From: Stappia taiwanensis
GTDB lineage: Bacteria; Pseudomonadota; Alphaproteobacteria; Rhizobiales; Stappiaceae
Direction: 5' to 3'
Length of the DNA stretch: 64,000 nucleotides
Assembly (NCBI RefSeq): GCF_014635285.1
Contig: NZ_BMCR01000005.1
Coordinates: 124,001 to 188,000, forward strand
Numbering within the stretch: position 1 is the stretch's first letter; every line of letters starts with the position of its first letter. Positions 1 through 8,931 of this stretch are shown here, piece by piece. Position numbers and translations under genes: made by a program. The notes beneath the pieces are model-generated. The model saw nothing but the letters and a program-made list of their open reading frames with translations, had not been told where the DNA came from and ran no database searches.

Positions 1-131
1 ACGATCTTCTCCTCCACCGAGAAGTCGATGCCAGCCGTCTGCGCCCCATCGCGCAAGGTGGTGTCGAACAGGTAGAGGCGATCGCGTGTCATTGACGTGT
101 CCTTGAGCTCCTGGCCTTCCGGCGCAGTCAT
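1..131 (-). CDS. cimA: Citramalate synthase family protein, N-terminal part (runs off the window)
   Basis: Only the first 43 or so codons are present. The protein reads M-T-A-P-E-G-Q and then [19 protein letters not shown], the N-terminal signature of the LeuA/CimA branch of the DRE-TIM metallolyase family. In this motif the Arg-Asp pair binds acetyl-CoA/metal at the top of the barrel. The form [14 protein letters not shown] is typical of (R)-citramalate synthase, which condenses pyruvate with acetyl-CoA on the way to isoleucine, rather than of 2-isopropylmalate synthase. The ATG at 129-131 overlaps the cysS stop codon as ATGA, so the gene is probably co-transcribed with and translationally coupled to cysS. 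A second in-frame ATG lies at 90-92 and could be the real start. LeuA or homocitrate synthase cannot be fully excluded from so short a stretch. Confidence 0.75.
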   Translation of the reverse strand, partial: MTAPEGQELKDTSMTRDRLYLFDTTLRDGAQTAGIDFSVEEKI

Positions 132-1561
132 CGTGCCAGTTCCCATGTGGTTTCCACCGTGCCGGTGTCCGCATTGCGCGTGTCCTTCAGGACGACGCCC
201 TCGGCGGCGAGAAGGTCGCGGATCCGGTCCGCCTCGCCCCAGTTCTTCGCCGCGCGGGCCGCGTTGCGCTCCGCGATCAGGCCATCGACCCGTGCCGCCA
301 GCTCCGGATCCGCCGCCCGGGCCGTGGCCTCCTCCGCCGCCGCCCGGATGCCGGCAAGGTCGATGCCGAGGAAGTTCAGCGAGGCGGCCAGCGCCGCTTT
401 CGCCTGCACCTCACCGCCACGGGCCTCCCGCGCCAGCCCATGCAACACGGCAATGGCGCGCGGGGTGTTGAGATCGTCGCACAGGGCCTCCACCAGCGCA
501 TCCGGCACCTTGGTATCGGCCTGATCTGCCGGCAGGGAGGACAAAAGCCCATCCCACTTCTGCAACAGCCCCTCGGCCTCCGACAGGCTCTTTTCGGTAA
601 AGTCGAGCGGCTGGCGGTAGTGGGTCATCAAGAGGGCAAGCCGGATCGCCGCCCCGGGCCAGACCCGCCCGCCGAGCTTGTCCGTGTCCAGAAGGTCATG
701 CACGGTGATGAAGTTGCCGAGCGATTTCGACATCTTCTCGCCTTCGACCTGAAGGAAGCCGTTGTGCAGCCAGTACCGCGCCATCACCTCCGTATCGTGG
801 CTGCAACGCGACTGGGCCACCTCGTTCTCGTGATGCGGGAACACGAGATCGGCGCCGCCACCGTGAATATCGAAGGTCTCACCAAGGTGCCGCCGCGCCA
901 TCGCCGAGCATTCGATATGCCAGCCCGGCCGCCCCGGCTCCTCGATGCCGCACGGCCCCGGCCAGCCCGGCTCGCCCTCCTTCGACGGCTTCCACAGGAC
1001 GAAGTCCATCGGATCCTTCTTGTAAGGCGCGACCTCGACCCGCGCACCGGCCTGCATGTCCTCCAGCGACCGGCCCGAGAGTTTGCCGTAGTCGGCCATC
1101 GAGCCCACGTCGAACAGCACATGGCCTTCGGCCACATAGGCATGGCCCTTGGCCACCAGTTGCTCGATCATCGCCTTCATCTCGGCGATATGCTCAGTCG
1201 CGCGCGGCTCGATGGTCGGATCGAGCGCGCCCAGCGCCCGCATGTCCGCATGATACTGCGCCGCCGTGCGTTCGGTCAGTTCGCCAATCGACACCCCTTC
1301 GGCCGCCGCCCGTGCGTTGATCTTATCATCCACGTCGGTGATGTTGCGCACATAGGTGACGTGCTCCGCGCCGTAGAGATGGCGCAGCAGGCGGAACAGC
1401 ATGTCGAACACGACCACCGGGCGCGCATTGCCGATATGCGCATAGTCATAGACCGTCGGCCCGCAGACATACATGCGCACATTGTTCCGATCCTCGGGGA
1501 CGAATACGTCCTTGGTCCGGGTCAGGGTATTGGTCAGCTTGAACGCATGGTCAAAGCTCAT
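128..1561 (-). CDS. cysS: Cysteine--tRNA ligase
   Basis: Class I aminoacyl-tRNA synthetase that charges tRNA-Cys in the cytoplasm. The 477-residue product has the HIGH-type motif HIGN at residues 42-45 and KMSKS at 276-280. The family's zinc ligands are recognisable as C33 (YVCGPTVYD), C218 (WHIECSAM) and H243/E247 (FPHHENE). The length is close to the usual 460-480. The C-terminal part is the helical anticodon-binding region (residues ~330-477). The ATG at 1559-1561 is preceded by a good AGGAG site about 8 bases upstream. Its stop codon overlaps the start of the downstream citramalate synthase gene. Divergent from the L,D-transpeptidase gene across a 300-base spacer. Confidence 0.97.
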   Translation of the reverse strand: MSFDHAFKLTNTLTRTKDVFVPEDRNNVRMYVCGPTVYDYAHIGNARPVVVFDMLFRLLRHLYGAEHVTYVRNITDVDDKINARAAAEGVSIGELTERTAAQYHADMRALGALDPTIEPRATEHIAEMKAMIEQLVAKGHAYVAEGHVLFDVGSMADYGKLSGRSLEDMQAGARVEVAPYKKDPMDFVLWKPSKEGEPGWPGPCGIEEPGRPGWHIECSAMARRHLGETFDIHGGGADLVFPHHENEVAQSRCSHDTEVMARYWLHNGFLQVEGEKMSKSLGNFITVHDLLDTDKLGGRVWPGAAIRLALLMTHYRQPLDFTEKSLSEAEGLLQKWDGLLSSLPADQADTKVPDALVEALCDDLNTPRAIAVLHGLAREARGGEVQAKAALAASLNFLGIDLAGIRAAAEEATARAADPELAARVDGLIAERNAARAAKNWGEADRIRDLLAAEGVVLKDTRNADTGTVETTWELAR

Positions 1562-1666
1562 GGTCGAACATCTCCTGGCCGGCTGGCCGGGGCGTCCGTC
1601 TCATCTCCCGTCGGGAGGCATCACGCATGAGGAGAACGGCCACAGCCAGCGGTGTCGCTAGCTGCA

Positions 1667-1686
1667 AATAATGAGAATCGAGATTC
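1667..1686. promoter_or_regulatory. Fur/Mur-like operator candidate
   Basis: The 20 bases aataatgagaatcgagattc, preceded by gctgca, lie in the 300-base spacer between divergent cysS and the L,D-transpeptidase gene. By eye about 14 of 19 positions agree with the classical Fur box GATAATGATAATCATTATC; the left half is much better than the right. I see no iron-related gene beside it, so it may be a degenerate or chance match. The rest of the spacer holds no other feature that I recognise. Confidence 0.3.
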
Positions 1687-1861
1687 GGTTCCGCGTGGCC
1701 GTTGTCATGGGGAGCGTTTTGGCCCGATTGCCGCAGCGGGTCAAGCATTTCAATGCGCCAGTTCCTTGTGGTTCGCTCCGGACGCCTGGCCGATCCGCCC
1801 TCCCCGTTTTCCCTCCGGTTGTGTAGGATGGCGCCACATGCGCCGGAAAAGGGAGAATTTC

Positions 1862-3589
1862 ATGCGTCTTGCCACCACCATCCTGGCCGCCTCGCTTGCG
1901 GCGGGACTGCCTCTTGTCGGCCCGTTGCCCCTGGCGGCACCGGCGCTTGCCCAGTCGGCGGCCCAGCCTACCGCGCAGCCGGAGGTGGATGAAACGACGC
2001 TCACGGAATTCGCCCCGGCTGAACAGCTTCCGACCGATCCGCTGGCCTTTGCCATCGCCGCCCAGCTCGACAGTGCCGACAGCATGATGCTGGACGCCGC
2101 GCTCAATGCCGGCAGCGAGGAGGAAACCGAACTCAGCGTCCGCGATTTCTACCAGCAGCGCCTGTTCCAGCCGCTCTGGCTCTCGGAGGATGGGCTTAAC
2201 CCGTTCGCCAAGGAGCTGCTCGTCGCCCTTGAGAACGCGGGCGAACATGCGCTCGACCCGGAGGATTACGACCCGGACCGGCTCGCCCAGCTCGCCTTCA
2301 ACGCCGCCGGCCTTGCGGATCTGGCCGCGCTCGACGTCGCCCTGTCGAGCACCTATGTAACCTATGCGAGCCATCTGGCCGCCGGCCGGGTCAAGCCGAA
2401 CCGGGTCAACAAGTCCCTGAAGCTCTTCCCGCTGGCACCCGATCCGGTCACCCTGCTGGATCTGGTCGACTCCAGCGAGAGCTTCACCGAGGTTCTCGAA
2501 GGTCTGTCGCCGAATACCCCCAACTACGACCGGCTGAAGGACCGCCTCGCCGACTACCGCGCCAAGCAGGCGGCCGGCGGCTTCACCGCCGTGCCGAGTG
2601 GTCCGGTGCTGAAACCCGGCATGACCGACGACCGGCTGGAGGCCCTGCGCGCCCGGATGATCGAGGAAGATCTTCTGGCCCCCGGCAGTCATTCCGGCGA
2701 TGTCTATGACGGCGCCCTGCTCGCGGCGGTGAAGCTGTTTCAGGAGCGGCACGGGCTGGAGGTCGATGGCATCATCGGCAAGAACACCCTGGTCGAGATC
2801 AATGTGCCGATCGCCGCGCGGATCGAACAGATGGCGCTCAACATGGAGCGGCGGCGCTGGATGCCGGACGATCTGGGCGAGCGCTATGTCTTCATCAACC
2901 TCGCCGACCAGAACCTGAAGGTGGTGGATAACGACAAGACCGTGCACACCACCCGGGTGGTGGTGGGCAAGCCCTATCATGCCACCCCGGTGTTTTCCGA
3001 CCAGATCACCTATGCGGAAATCAATCCGTTCTGGACGGTGCCCTTCTCCATCGCGACCAAGGAATACCTGCCGCAGCTTCAGCGCAATCCCGGCGCGCTG
3101 GCCGCCAAGAACATCCGCATCTTTTCCGGCAACCGCGAGATCAGCCCCTATTCGGTGGACTGGAACGGGGTCAGCCGGCGCAACTTTTCCTACACGCTGC
3201 GCCAGGATCCGGGCCCGCGCAATGCCCTGGGGCGCATCAAGTTCATGTTCCCGAACAAGTACAGCATCTACATCCACGACACTCCGTCGAAGGCGCTGTT
3301 CTCCCGTGCCCAGCGCTCGTTCAGCCATGGCTGCATTCGCGCGGAAAACCCGTTCGATCTCGGCGAGGTGCTGCTCGCCCGTGATGGCTGGAGCAAGGAT
3401 CGGCTGATCGCCGCCCGGGACACGAAGAAGCGCCGCATCGTCAAGCTGAAGGAACCCATTCCGGTCCACCTCACCTATCTGACCGCCTGGGTAAACAAGG
3501 ATGGCTCGACCCATTTCCGCCGGGACGTCTATGGCCGGGACAAGGTGCTGAAAACCGCGCTGACGACGAATCGTCGCACCGACCTTTGA
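1862..3589 (+). CDS. Murein L,D-transpeptidase (YcbB/LdtD type)
   Basis: Periplasmic enzyme making 3-3 (or lipoprotein) cross-links in peptidoglycan. The start chosen is the ATG at 1862, behind a GGGAG site, because it begins a clean signal peptide (MRLATTILAASLAAGLPL ... ALAQ, about 30 residues). The 575-residue product then has a YcbB-like scaffold (residues ~80-250), a peptidoglycan-binding helical repeat (~260-320, with LFQERHGLEVDGIIGKNT) and a YkuD catalytic domain (~350-530). The active-site motif is SHGCIRAENP with nucleophile C491. The size and domain order match the long YcbB branch rather than the short ErfK/YbiS branch. An in-frame extension upstream to 1652 is open but has no signal peptide and was rejected. 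Monocistronic as far as can be seen. Confidence 0.9.
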   Translation: MRLATTILAASLAAGLPLVGPLPLAAPALAQSAAQPTAQPEVDETTLTEFAPAEQLPTDPLAFAIAAQLDSADSMMLDAALNAGSEEETELSVRDFYQQRLFQPLWLSEDGLNPFAKELLVALENAGEHALDPEDYDPDRLAQLAFNAAGLADLAALDVALSSTYVTYASHLAAGRVKPNRVNKSLKLFPLAPDPVTLLDLVDSSESFTEVLEGLSPNTPNYDRLKDRLADYRAKQAAGGFTAVPSGPVLKPGMTDDRLEALRARMIEEDLLAPGSHSGDVYDGALLAAVKLFQERHGLEVDGIIGKNTLVEINVPIAARIEQMALNMERRRWMPDDLGERYVFINLADQNLKVVDNDKTVHTTRVVVGKPYHATPVFSDQITYAEINPFWTVPFSIATKEYLPQLQRNPGALAAKNIRIFSGNREISPYSVDWNGVSRRNFSYTLRQDPGPRNALGRIKFMFPNKYSIYIHDTPSKALFSRAQRSFSHGCIRAENPFDLGEVLLARDGWSKDRLIAARDTKKRRIVKLKEPIPVHLTYLTAWVNKDGSTHFRRDVYGRDKVLKTALTTNRRTDL

Positions 3590-3739
3590 GACACGGTCGC
3601 GGCTGGGGCGACCTTTCGGTGCCCCACACTGCGGCGGCAAGGAAACTGAACGGTGGATAAACGCCCCCCTCAGGGGCGGTTCACGGCCCAAATGCGACGA
3701 TCACACATCGATCAGGTCTCGCGTATCGGGTGGTTTCTC

Positions 3740-3931
3740 ATGTCCCAGATGTTTCGTCAGGTGCTCACCGCAGTGGTTCTGTCCGCCGTTCTTCTCTCGC
3801 CGGTTGTCCTGATGGTCTCCGCCCCAGAGGCTGGAAACCGTTCTGAAATCCGGCTTTCCCGCGTTTCGGATTGCATTCCCGATGCCTTTGGCTGCAGCGC
3901 CAGGGCATACCACATGCATTCCACACGTTGA
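3740..3931 (+). CDS. Possible small exported or membrane peptide (63 aa)
   Basis: An ATG at 3740 opens 63 codons that begin with a strongly hydrophobic stretch (VLTAVVLSAVLLSPVVLMV), followed by a polar tail with two cysteines (SDCIPDAFGCSAR). A GGGTGG stretch about 8 bases upstream could serve as ribosome-binding site. I know no family for it. It sits in the 486-base interval between the L,D-transpeptidase gene and the ArsR gene, which otherwise holds only GC-rich bulged hairpins without T-tracts (3605-3626, 3667-3684). It may be real or chance; conservation in relatives would decide. Confidence 0.3.
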   Translation: MSQMFRQVLTAVVLSAVLLSPVVLMVSAPEAGNRSEIRLSRVSDCIPDAFGCSARAYHMHSTR

Positions 3932-4075
3932 CGAAAGGGAAAGTCGCGACGATAGTCTCTGCGCCGATTTGCGCCAGAGGGTGGCAAAGCGGCGCTATCG
4001 TCAAGACGCCATATTCCCGCACCACACTTTCTGGGAGACGGCGGCACAAGCCAAGGGCTCGACAGGAAGAAACGG

Positions 4076-4408
4076 ATGATCGACGCGCTGCAGAACAAGG
4101 CAGAGGACGCAGCAAGCTTTCTCAAGATGCTGGCTTCGGCCCCACGGCTGATGCTCCTGTGCAACATGGCAGGCGGGGAAACCAGCGTCGGTCATCTGGC
4201 CGAACAGACCGGCATGCGCATGCCGACGGTGTCGCAGCAACTGGCCCTGTTGCGGGCGCAAGGGCTGGTGCGCACACGGCGGGATGGCACCACCATCTAC
4301 TACAGCCTCGACAGCGAGATCGCCATCGACGTGCTGGCGCTGCTGCAAAAGCACTTCTGTCCGCCCGAAGAGATCCAGGCAACAAAGGAGCGCGCGGCCG
4401 CGCAATAA
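4076..4408 (+). CDS. ArsR/SmtB family regulator, BigR/SqrR-like
   Basis: A 110-residue winged-helix repressor. The DNA-reading helix is in GHLAEQTGMRMPTVSQQLALL and the wing in RRDGTTIYYSL. There is no ArsR-type CxCxxC metal site. Instead the only two cysteines are C29 (LMLLCNMAGG) and C95 (KHFCPPEE), 66 residues apart. That is the same spacing as the redox pair in the sulfide/persulfide sensors BigR (C42/C108) and SqrR (C41/C107). The surrounding sequence also resembles that branch, so I infer a thiol or reactive-sulfur sensor. The ATG at 4076 follows an AGGAAG site. No sulfide-oxidation or beta-lactamase-like hydrolase gene lies next to it, so its target is not visible here. Confidence 0.85.
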   Translation: MIDALQNKAEDAASFLKMLASAPRLMLLCNMAGGETSVGHLAEQTGMRMPTVSQQLALLRAQGLVRTRRDGTTIYYSLDSEIAIDVLALLQKHFCPPEEIQATKERAAAQ

Positions 4409-4472
4409 GCGTCGCCCCCGTGCCAGCGCTCCCTGACAGGCGCTGCCCGCCTCCCCGCATCGACGCCCGCGA

Positions 4473-5021
4473 TTATTCGTCGAGCCAATCGGCACAGGCC
4501 GGCGCTTCGGCCCCGCCCCAGGGCATGATCGGCACGGTCGAGGTGGAGTTCTTCGGGCTGCCCTCGATAATCTTGTCCGAATAGACCAGATAGACCAGCA
4601 CATTGCGCTTGGCATCGCAGCCACGCACGATCCGCATCTTCTTGAACATGAACGAGCGGCGTTGGCGGAACATCTCCTCGCCCTGCTCGAATTTCTCCTT
4701 GAAGCTCACCGGCCCGACCTGACGGCAGGCGAGCGACACGTCCGAGACCTCCTCGGCCACCCCCAGCCAGCCGGACACGCCGCCTTTTTCCGGAACGGTG
4801 AAATGACAGGCCACCCCCTGCACGATCGGATCGTCGATCGCGTAGGTAGCCAGCTTGTGATCCGGCGTCAGCAGCTTCCAGACCGTCGATTTCTTGAAAA
4901 TCAGGTCCGGCTCGTCCTCAGCCTGCGCGCCGCTGGCAAGCCCGAGCCCGAGCCCCAGTCCGAGCCCAAGTGCGAGCAAGGTCACAAAGGCCGCACCGGC
5001 CAGCCGTGTCGTCAAGGTCAT
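4473..5021 (-). CDS. creA: CreA family protein
   Basis: A 182-residue exported protein of unknown biochemical role; CreA occurs next to creBCD in enterobacteria and alone in many other proteobacteria. The signal peptide has an unusual h-region made of repeated Gly-Leu (GLGLGLGLGL), cleaved near SGAQA. The mature part shows CreA features: DLIFKKSTVWKLLTPDHK, DDPIVQGVACHFT, DVSLACRQVGP and the C-terminal VPIMPW followed by a conserved cysteine. The ATG at 5019-5021 is near a GGGGAGA site. No creBCD genes are present. Convergent with the ArsR gene; a short GC hairpin without T-tract (4424-4444) lies between them. Confidence 0.88.
   Translation of the reverse strand: MTLTTRLAGAAFVTLLALGLGLGLGLGLASGAQAEDEPDLIFKKSTVWKLLTPDHKLATYAIDDPIVQGVACHFTVPEKGGVSGWLGVAEEVSDVSLACRQVGPVSFKEKFEQGEEMFRQRRSFMFKKMRIVRGCDAKRNVLVYLVYSDKIIEGSPKNSTSTVPIMPWGGAEAPACADWLDE
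4925..4980 (-). repeat. Six-base imperfect tandem repeat inside the creA signal sequence
   Basis: On the plus strand this stretch is a run of agcccg/gagccc-type six-base units (gcccgagcccgagccccag and on). They encode alternating Gly-Leu in the hydrophobic core of the CreA signal peptide. Since the unit is two codons long, slippage would lengthen or shorten the h-region without a frameshift. Confidence 0.6.
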
Positions 5022-5139
5022 CCGGTCTGTCTCCCCGAAAGGTTGTTGGCGCCGAAAGTCCGCCGGCCCCGATATGGGGGCGGAGACGGTAAATTGCGAG
5101 AGAAGAAGGCCACGCCCCAGCTAGAGACAGCGCGGCGCC

Positions 5140-5493
5140 TCACACCAAAAGCGCGCCCAGATGCACCAACCCCACCAGCGGGGATGGGGTCGCCAGCAAT
5201 GCCAGGGAGGCCAGGCTGAGCGCTCCCAGCACCAGAATGGCCACGGCCAGCCGCCGCTCCCCCTTGCCGCGCGCCTGCCGCCAGAGCGCAAGGTGCAATC
5301 CGACGATCAGAACCAGGAAGACGCCGGCCAAAAGATACCCGGCCCACGGCCCGCTTCCACCGGCCGCGACGGGGCGGATCACCAGCGCCGGCAGGAAGGC
5401 ACCGGCCAGCGGCAGCGCCAGCACATGCACCAGCACGGTCCAGACAAGGGCCACACTCTGTGGCGGAGGGGGTGTGTTGGCCGGTCGTTTCAT
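5140..5493 (-). CDS. Small integral membrane protein, unknown function
   Basis: A 117-residue protein with three or four predicted membrane helices: SVALVWTVLVHVLALPLAGA, AGYLLAGVFLVLIVGLHLAL and two short ones in LAVAILVLGALSLASLALLA and PLVGLVHLGALLV. A short basic loop (RQARGKGERR) after the second helix suggests a cytoplasmic side. I recognise no family motif. The ATG at 5491-5493 has no strong Shine-Dalgarno. It lies 118 bases upstream of creA on the same strand and could be co-transcribed with it. It is divergent from the MarR gene across 251 bases. Confidence 0.6.
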   Translation of the reverse strand: MKRPANTPPPPQSVALVWTVLVHVLALPLAGAFLPALVIRPVAAGGSGPWAGYLLAGVFLVLIVGLHLALWRQARGKGERRLAVAILVLGALSLASLALLATPSPLVGLVHLGALLV

Positions 5494-5744
5494 GCGATTC
5501 GCGTGAGCCCTGTTGCACTATGTCGAGGTGACATGCCCCGCGCACCGCTGGCAACCGGTTTCCGCACCTCTTCAGACCGACGCCGGGGCACAGCATCATA
5601 GAGAAGCTTGAAAGAGAGGCGGTTTTCGCAAGAAAGCGATGACGGCTCCCACCAAACTGGCCTAAACTCGTTGCGCTCGCATCTTTACCCCTTTTGCGTG
5701 CAATCACAAAAAAGACAATTGAAATCAAGGGCCGTATCGCCATC

Positions 5745-6233
5745 ATGACCGCCACGCCGCCCATGCTGAAGCTGGAGGCCTTTCTCCCCTACCGACTGAG
5801 CATCCTGGCCGAGGCTGTCAGCCAGTCGCTGGCCGGCGTCTATCGGCGCCGCTACGGCATTGCCATCCCCGAATGGCGGGTGCTGGCCACGCTCGGCCAG
5901 TTCGACAGCATGACCGCCAAGGAAATCGGCCTGCACTCGCGCATGCACAAGACCAAGGTGTCGCGCGCCGTGGCCACGTTGGAAGAGCGCCGACTGGTAC
6001 GTCGCCACACCAACAACCGCGACATGCGCGAGAGTTTTCTGGAACTGACCAGCGCGGGCCGCCGCATCTACAACGAGCTCGTGCCGGAAGCCCTTGGCTT
6101 TGTCGACCGGCTGCTCGCCCCGCTGTCGGAGGAAGAACGGACCGCGCTGGAGCCGCTGCTGCAGCGCCTGACCGAGCGCGCCTTCGAGCTGAACGACCGA
6201 ATGGGCGAGCGGCCAGACGGCGGGGGAGGTTAG
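5745..6233 (+). CDS. MarR family transcriptional regulator
   Basis: A 162-residue winged-helix regulator. The dimerisation helix is at the N-terminus (YRLSILAEAVSQSLAGVYR). The recognition region contains WRVLATLGQFDSMTAKEIG and MHKTKVSRAVATLEERRLV, and the wing is RHTNNRDMRESFLELTSAG. C-terminal dimer helices complete the family architecture. I start at the ATG at 5745; an in-frame start at 5694 would add 17 residues without homology. The ligand and target are unknown. Targets of MarR proteins are often divergent neighbours, which here would be the small membrane protein gene and perhaps creA. Confidence 0.88.
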   Translation: MTATPPMLKLEAFLPYRLSILAEAVSQSLAGVYRRRYGIAIPEWRVLATLGQFDSMTAKEIGLHSRMHKTKVSRAVATLEERRLVRRHTNNRDMRESFLELTSAGRRIYNELVPEALGFVDRLLAPLSEEERTALEPLLQRLTERAFELNDRMGERPDGGGG

Positions 6234-6350
6234 CGCGCAATTTACTAAACTCCCCGGCTTTTGTTGTGTCGAAGCCGCCCGGCGGCGATAGTTGGGCAAG
6301 AGATTTCCCACAAGGGAAACGTGCGAACGAGCCAGGGACGGCAAGACGTG

Positions 6351-7595
6351 ATGAGAAACGCCAAACGGCAACGCGCCGTCGCGCCTGTGGCGCGCGCCCT
6401 CTTGGCGGGCGTGCTGCTGACGGCTGCGCTGCTGATCACGGGCACGCAAGGCGCATCCGCCGCCACCTGTCAGGCTCTTGCCGCCGAACTGAACCGCGCT
6501 GCCGCGCGCACGCCGCAATCGGCGGAGCAGCGCAAATGGGCCCGGGCCGCACGGCAACAGGCCAAATCCCTGTCGCTCGCCGAGCGGGATGCACGCCATC
6601 TCGGCTGCAACGCGGGCGGCGGCGATGCCTCCTGCGCCGCCCTCACTGCCAAGATCAAGAAGATGCGCGCCAATCTGGCAAAGCTGGAGCGCAAGCGCGA
6701 CCGGCTCACCCGGGGTGGCGGCGGCGCCAAGGCGCGCACGGCGCAGCTCAGGCGCGCCATGAAAAGCCAGGGCTGCGGCACCACCCGCAGCGCCCGGTCG
6801 TCAGAGCGCGGTGGCGGCTTCCTCGCACTGTTCGGCATTGGCCGGGACACGGACAGGGCAAACGACAGGGACAGGGGCAGCGCCGTGCGTACCACATCCA
6901 CGACGCGCACGCCGGACCGGCGCCGTTCCAGCGTCCGCGTCACCTCCTCCAGCACCCGCAGAGCGCCCCGCCGGGCCATGGGCCAGACCTACCGCACCAT
7001 GTGCGTGCGCACCTGCGATGGCTTTTTCTTCCCCGTCAGCTATGCGGTGACCGAAAACGGCCTGAGCCGCGATGCCGCCGTCTGCCGCTCCATGTGCCCC
7101 TCGGCGGAAACCCGCCTGTTCCTGCATCGCAACCCCGGCGAAACCCTAAACGATCTGGTGGCCCTCGACGGCACCCCCTATGAGATGCTGCCCAATGCCA
7201 ACCGGTTCCGCACCCAGTTCGTCGCCGGATGCAGTTGTCAGTCGGAGAACAGCGAACGCCAGACCATGGCCCGCCTGATCACCAGCGGCGATGACGCAAC
7301 CGCCGCCGGGTATCTGCGCGACAGCATTGCAGGCAAGGCCGAACCGAAAGTGCCGCAGCCAAGTGTCCCAAGAGGCGCCGATCCGGACACTGCCCTTAAC
7401 CTGCGCCTCGGCTTTGCGCCGGCGCGTGCCCCGACCCGCCTGCCGGTGCTCGGGCGCCCTCAGGCAGAAACGGCCCCGACACCCACCGAGGCAAAGCCGC
7501 AGGAAGAGCCTGCCACGCCTGCCATGACAAAACCCGCCGAGGAGGGCAAGCGCCCGGTCAGGGTAGTCGGCCCACGGTACTACGTCGCCCAATAA
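6351..7595 (+). CDS. DUF2865 domain-containing exported protein
   Basis: A 414-residue protein of a family largely confined to Hyphomicrobiales, of unknown function. It starts with a signal peptide (basic MRNAKRQR, then [16 protein letters not shown], cleavage near ASA). A coiled-coil-like region follows (residues ~35-150, with CxALAAELN and [19 protein letters not shown]), then a Ser/Arg/Thr-rich linker. The cysteine-rich DUF2865 core is [17 protein letters not shown] ... [16 protein letters not shown] ... FVAGCSCQ. A Pro-rich tail ends the protein. The ATG at 6351 lies behind AGGGA. Its last 38 bases overlap the 3' end of the convergent gltX gene. Confidence 0.85.
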   Translation: MRNAKRQRAVAPVARALLAGVLLTAALLITGTQGASAATCQALAAELNRAAARTPQSAEQRKWARAARQQAKSLSLAERDARHLGCNAGGGDASCAALTAKIKKMRANLAKLERKRDRLTRGGGGAKARTAQLRRAMKSQGCGTTRSARSSERGGGFLALFGIGRDTDRANDRDRGSAVRTTSTTRTPDRRRSSVRVTSSSTRRAPRRAMGQTYRTMCVRTCDGFFFPVSYAVTENGLSRDAAVCRSMCPSAETRLFLHRNPGETLNDLVALDGTPYEMLPNANRFRTQFVAGCSCQSENSERQTMARLITSGDDATAAGYLRDSIAGKAEPKVPQPSVPRGADPDTALNLRLGFAPARAPTRLPVLGRPQAETAPTPTEAKPQEEPATPAMTKPAEEGKRPVRVVGPRYYVAQ

Positions 7596-8931
7596 CCGGC
7601 AGGAAGGTCTTCATGTCCGGCCCATGCGCGGCACCGGTCAGGGCCAGCCGCAGCGGCAGGAACAGGGCCTTGCCCTTGCGCCCGGTCTGCGCCTTCAGCG
7701 CGCCTGTCCAGGCGCCCCAGGTGGTCTCGTCCCACGGCTCGGCCGGCAGCAGCTCCGCCGCCAGCTTCAGATACTCCGCATCCTCGGGCGACGGCGCCGC
7801 ATCGACCGGCATGTCCTCGCCACCCGCGACCACCTGCCACCAGCGCTGCGCATCCGCCACCGTCTCGCAATTGGCCCGCACCGCATCCCAGAACGGCGCA
7901 CCGCCGCCGATGCCAAGCGCCGCAAGCCGCTCCGACACCGCCGCAAACGGCAGCCCGTGAACCAGCCGGGCATTGAGCGGGCGCAGGTCGTCCGGATTGA
8001 ACTTGGCGGCGGAGCGGGAGATATCGGTCAGCTCCACCTGCCCGGCCAGCGCCGCAAGGCTTTCCGCCGGCTCGATGGCATGGCGGGTGCCGGTGAGTAC
8101 CGCCAGAGACGCCACCGCCAGCGGCTCGTAGCCCGCCTCGCGCAGCGACCTTAGCGACAAGGCCCCTTTTCGCTTCGACAGCCCTTCGCCGGACACGGTG
8201 GTCAGAAGGTTGTGATGGGCGAATACCGGCGGTTTGGCGCCGAGCGCGGCAAAGATCGCCAGTTGCACGGCGGTGTTGGCCACATGATCTTCGCCGCGAA
8301 TGACATGGGTGATGCCCATCTCGATATCATCGACAATCGACGGCAGCGTATAAAGGTAAGTCCCGTCGGCGCGGATCAGCACCGGATCGGACAAGGAGGC
8401 CAGATCCACCGCCTGCTCACCACGGCACAGGTCCTGCCAGCTTTCCTCCGTGCGCACGGTGGAGAACGGATCGCCCGCGTGATTGGGTAGCAGGAAGCGC
8501 CAGTGCGGCTTACGCCCCTCGGCCTCCAGCGCCGCCCGTTCCTCCGGGGTAAGCCGAAGCCCGGCGCGGTCATAGACCGGCGGACGGCCAAGCGCCCGCG
8601 CCCGCGCCCGGCGGCGCTCCAGCTCCTCCGCAGTCTCATAACAGGGATAAAGCAGCCCGGCGGCCTTCAGCCGCTCCGCCGCCGCGTCATAGGCGGCGAT
8701 CCGCTCCGACTGGCGATAGACCCGGTCCGGCGCAATGCCGAGCCAGCCAAGATCCTCGGCAATCGCCGCCGCGAACTCGGCGGTCGAGCGCTCCAGATCG
8801 GTGTCATCGTAGCGCAGCACGAAGCTGCCGCCGGTCTTCAGCGCATAGAGCCAGTTGAACAGCGCCGGCCGGGCATTGCCGATATGGAGAAATCCGGTGG
8901 GCGAGGGAGCAAATCGAACGGTAACGGTCAT
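7558..8931 (-). CDS. gltX: Glutamate--tRNA ligase
   Basis: Class Ib aminoacyl-tRNA synthetase of 457 residues. The first signature is [20 protein letters not shown] (HIGH motif as HIGN). The second is LSKRKG, the GluRS-type KMSKS variant. Also visible are [10 protein letters not shown] and [12 protein letters not shown]. Many alphaproteobacteria carry two gltX paralogues, one of which may act as GluRS for tRNA-Gln as substrate for GatCAB. From sequence alone I cannot say which this is. The ATG at 8929-8931 is used. The 3' end overlaps the convergent DUF2865 gene by 38 bases, so the last ~12 residues differ from the usual end of the family. Confidence 0.95.
   Translation of the reverse strand: MTVTVRFAPSPTGFLHIGNARPALFNWLYALKTGGSFVLRYDDTDLERSTAEFAAAIAEDLGWLGIAPDRVYRQSERIAAYDAAAERLKAAGLLYPCYETAEELERRRARARALGRPPVYDRAGLRLTPEERAALEAEGRKPHWRFLLPNHAGDPFSTVRTEESWQDLCRGEQAVDLASLSDPVLIRADGTYLYTLPSIVDDIEMGITHVIRGEDHVANTAVQLAIFAALGAKPPVFAHHNLLTTVSGEGLSKRKGALSLRSLREAGYEPLAVASLAVLTGTRHAIEPAESLAALAGQVELTDISRSAAKFNPDDLRPLNARLVHGLPFAAVSERLAALGIGGGAPFWDAVRANCETVADAQRWWQVVAGGEDMPVDAAPSPEDAEYLKLAAELLPAEPWDETTWGAWTGALKAQTGRKGKALFLPLRLALTGAAHGPDMKTFLPVIGRRSTVGRLP

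Noticed and set aside
1658-3691. Minus-strand open frame of 677 codons opposite the L,D-transpeptidase
   Set aside because: Antisense shadow of a gene with signal peptide and intact catalytic motif; no recognisable features of its own.
4925-4980. CRISPR-like or minisatellite array
   Set aside because: The units are only six bases, in frame inside a signal peptide, with no spacers. No CRISPR array or cas gene is present anywhere in the window.
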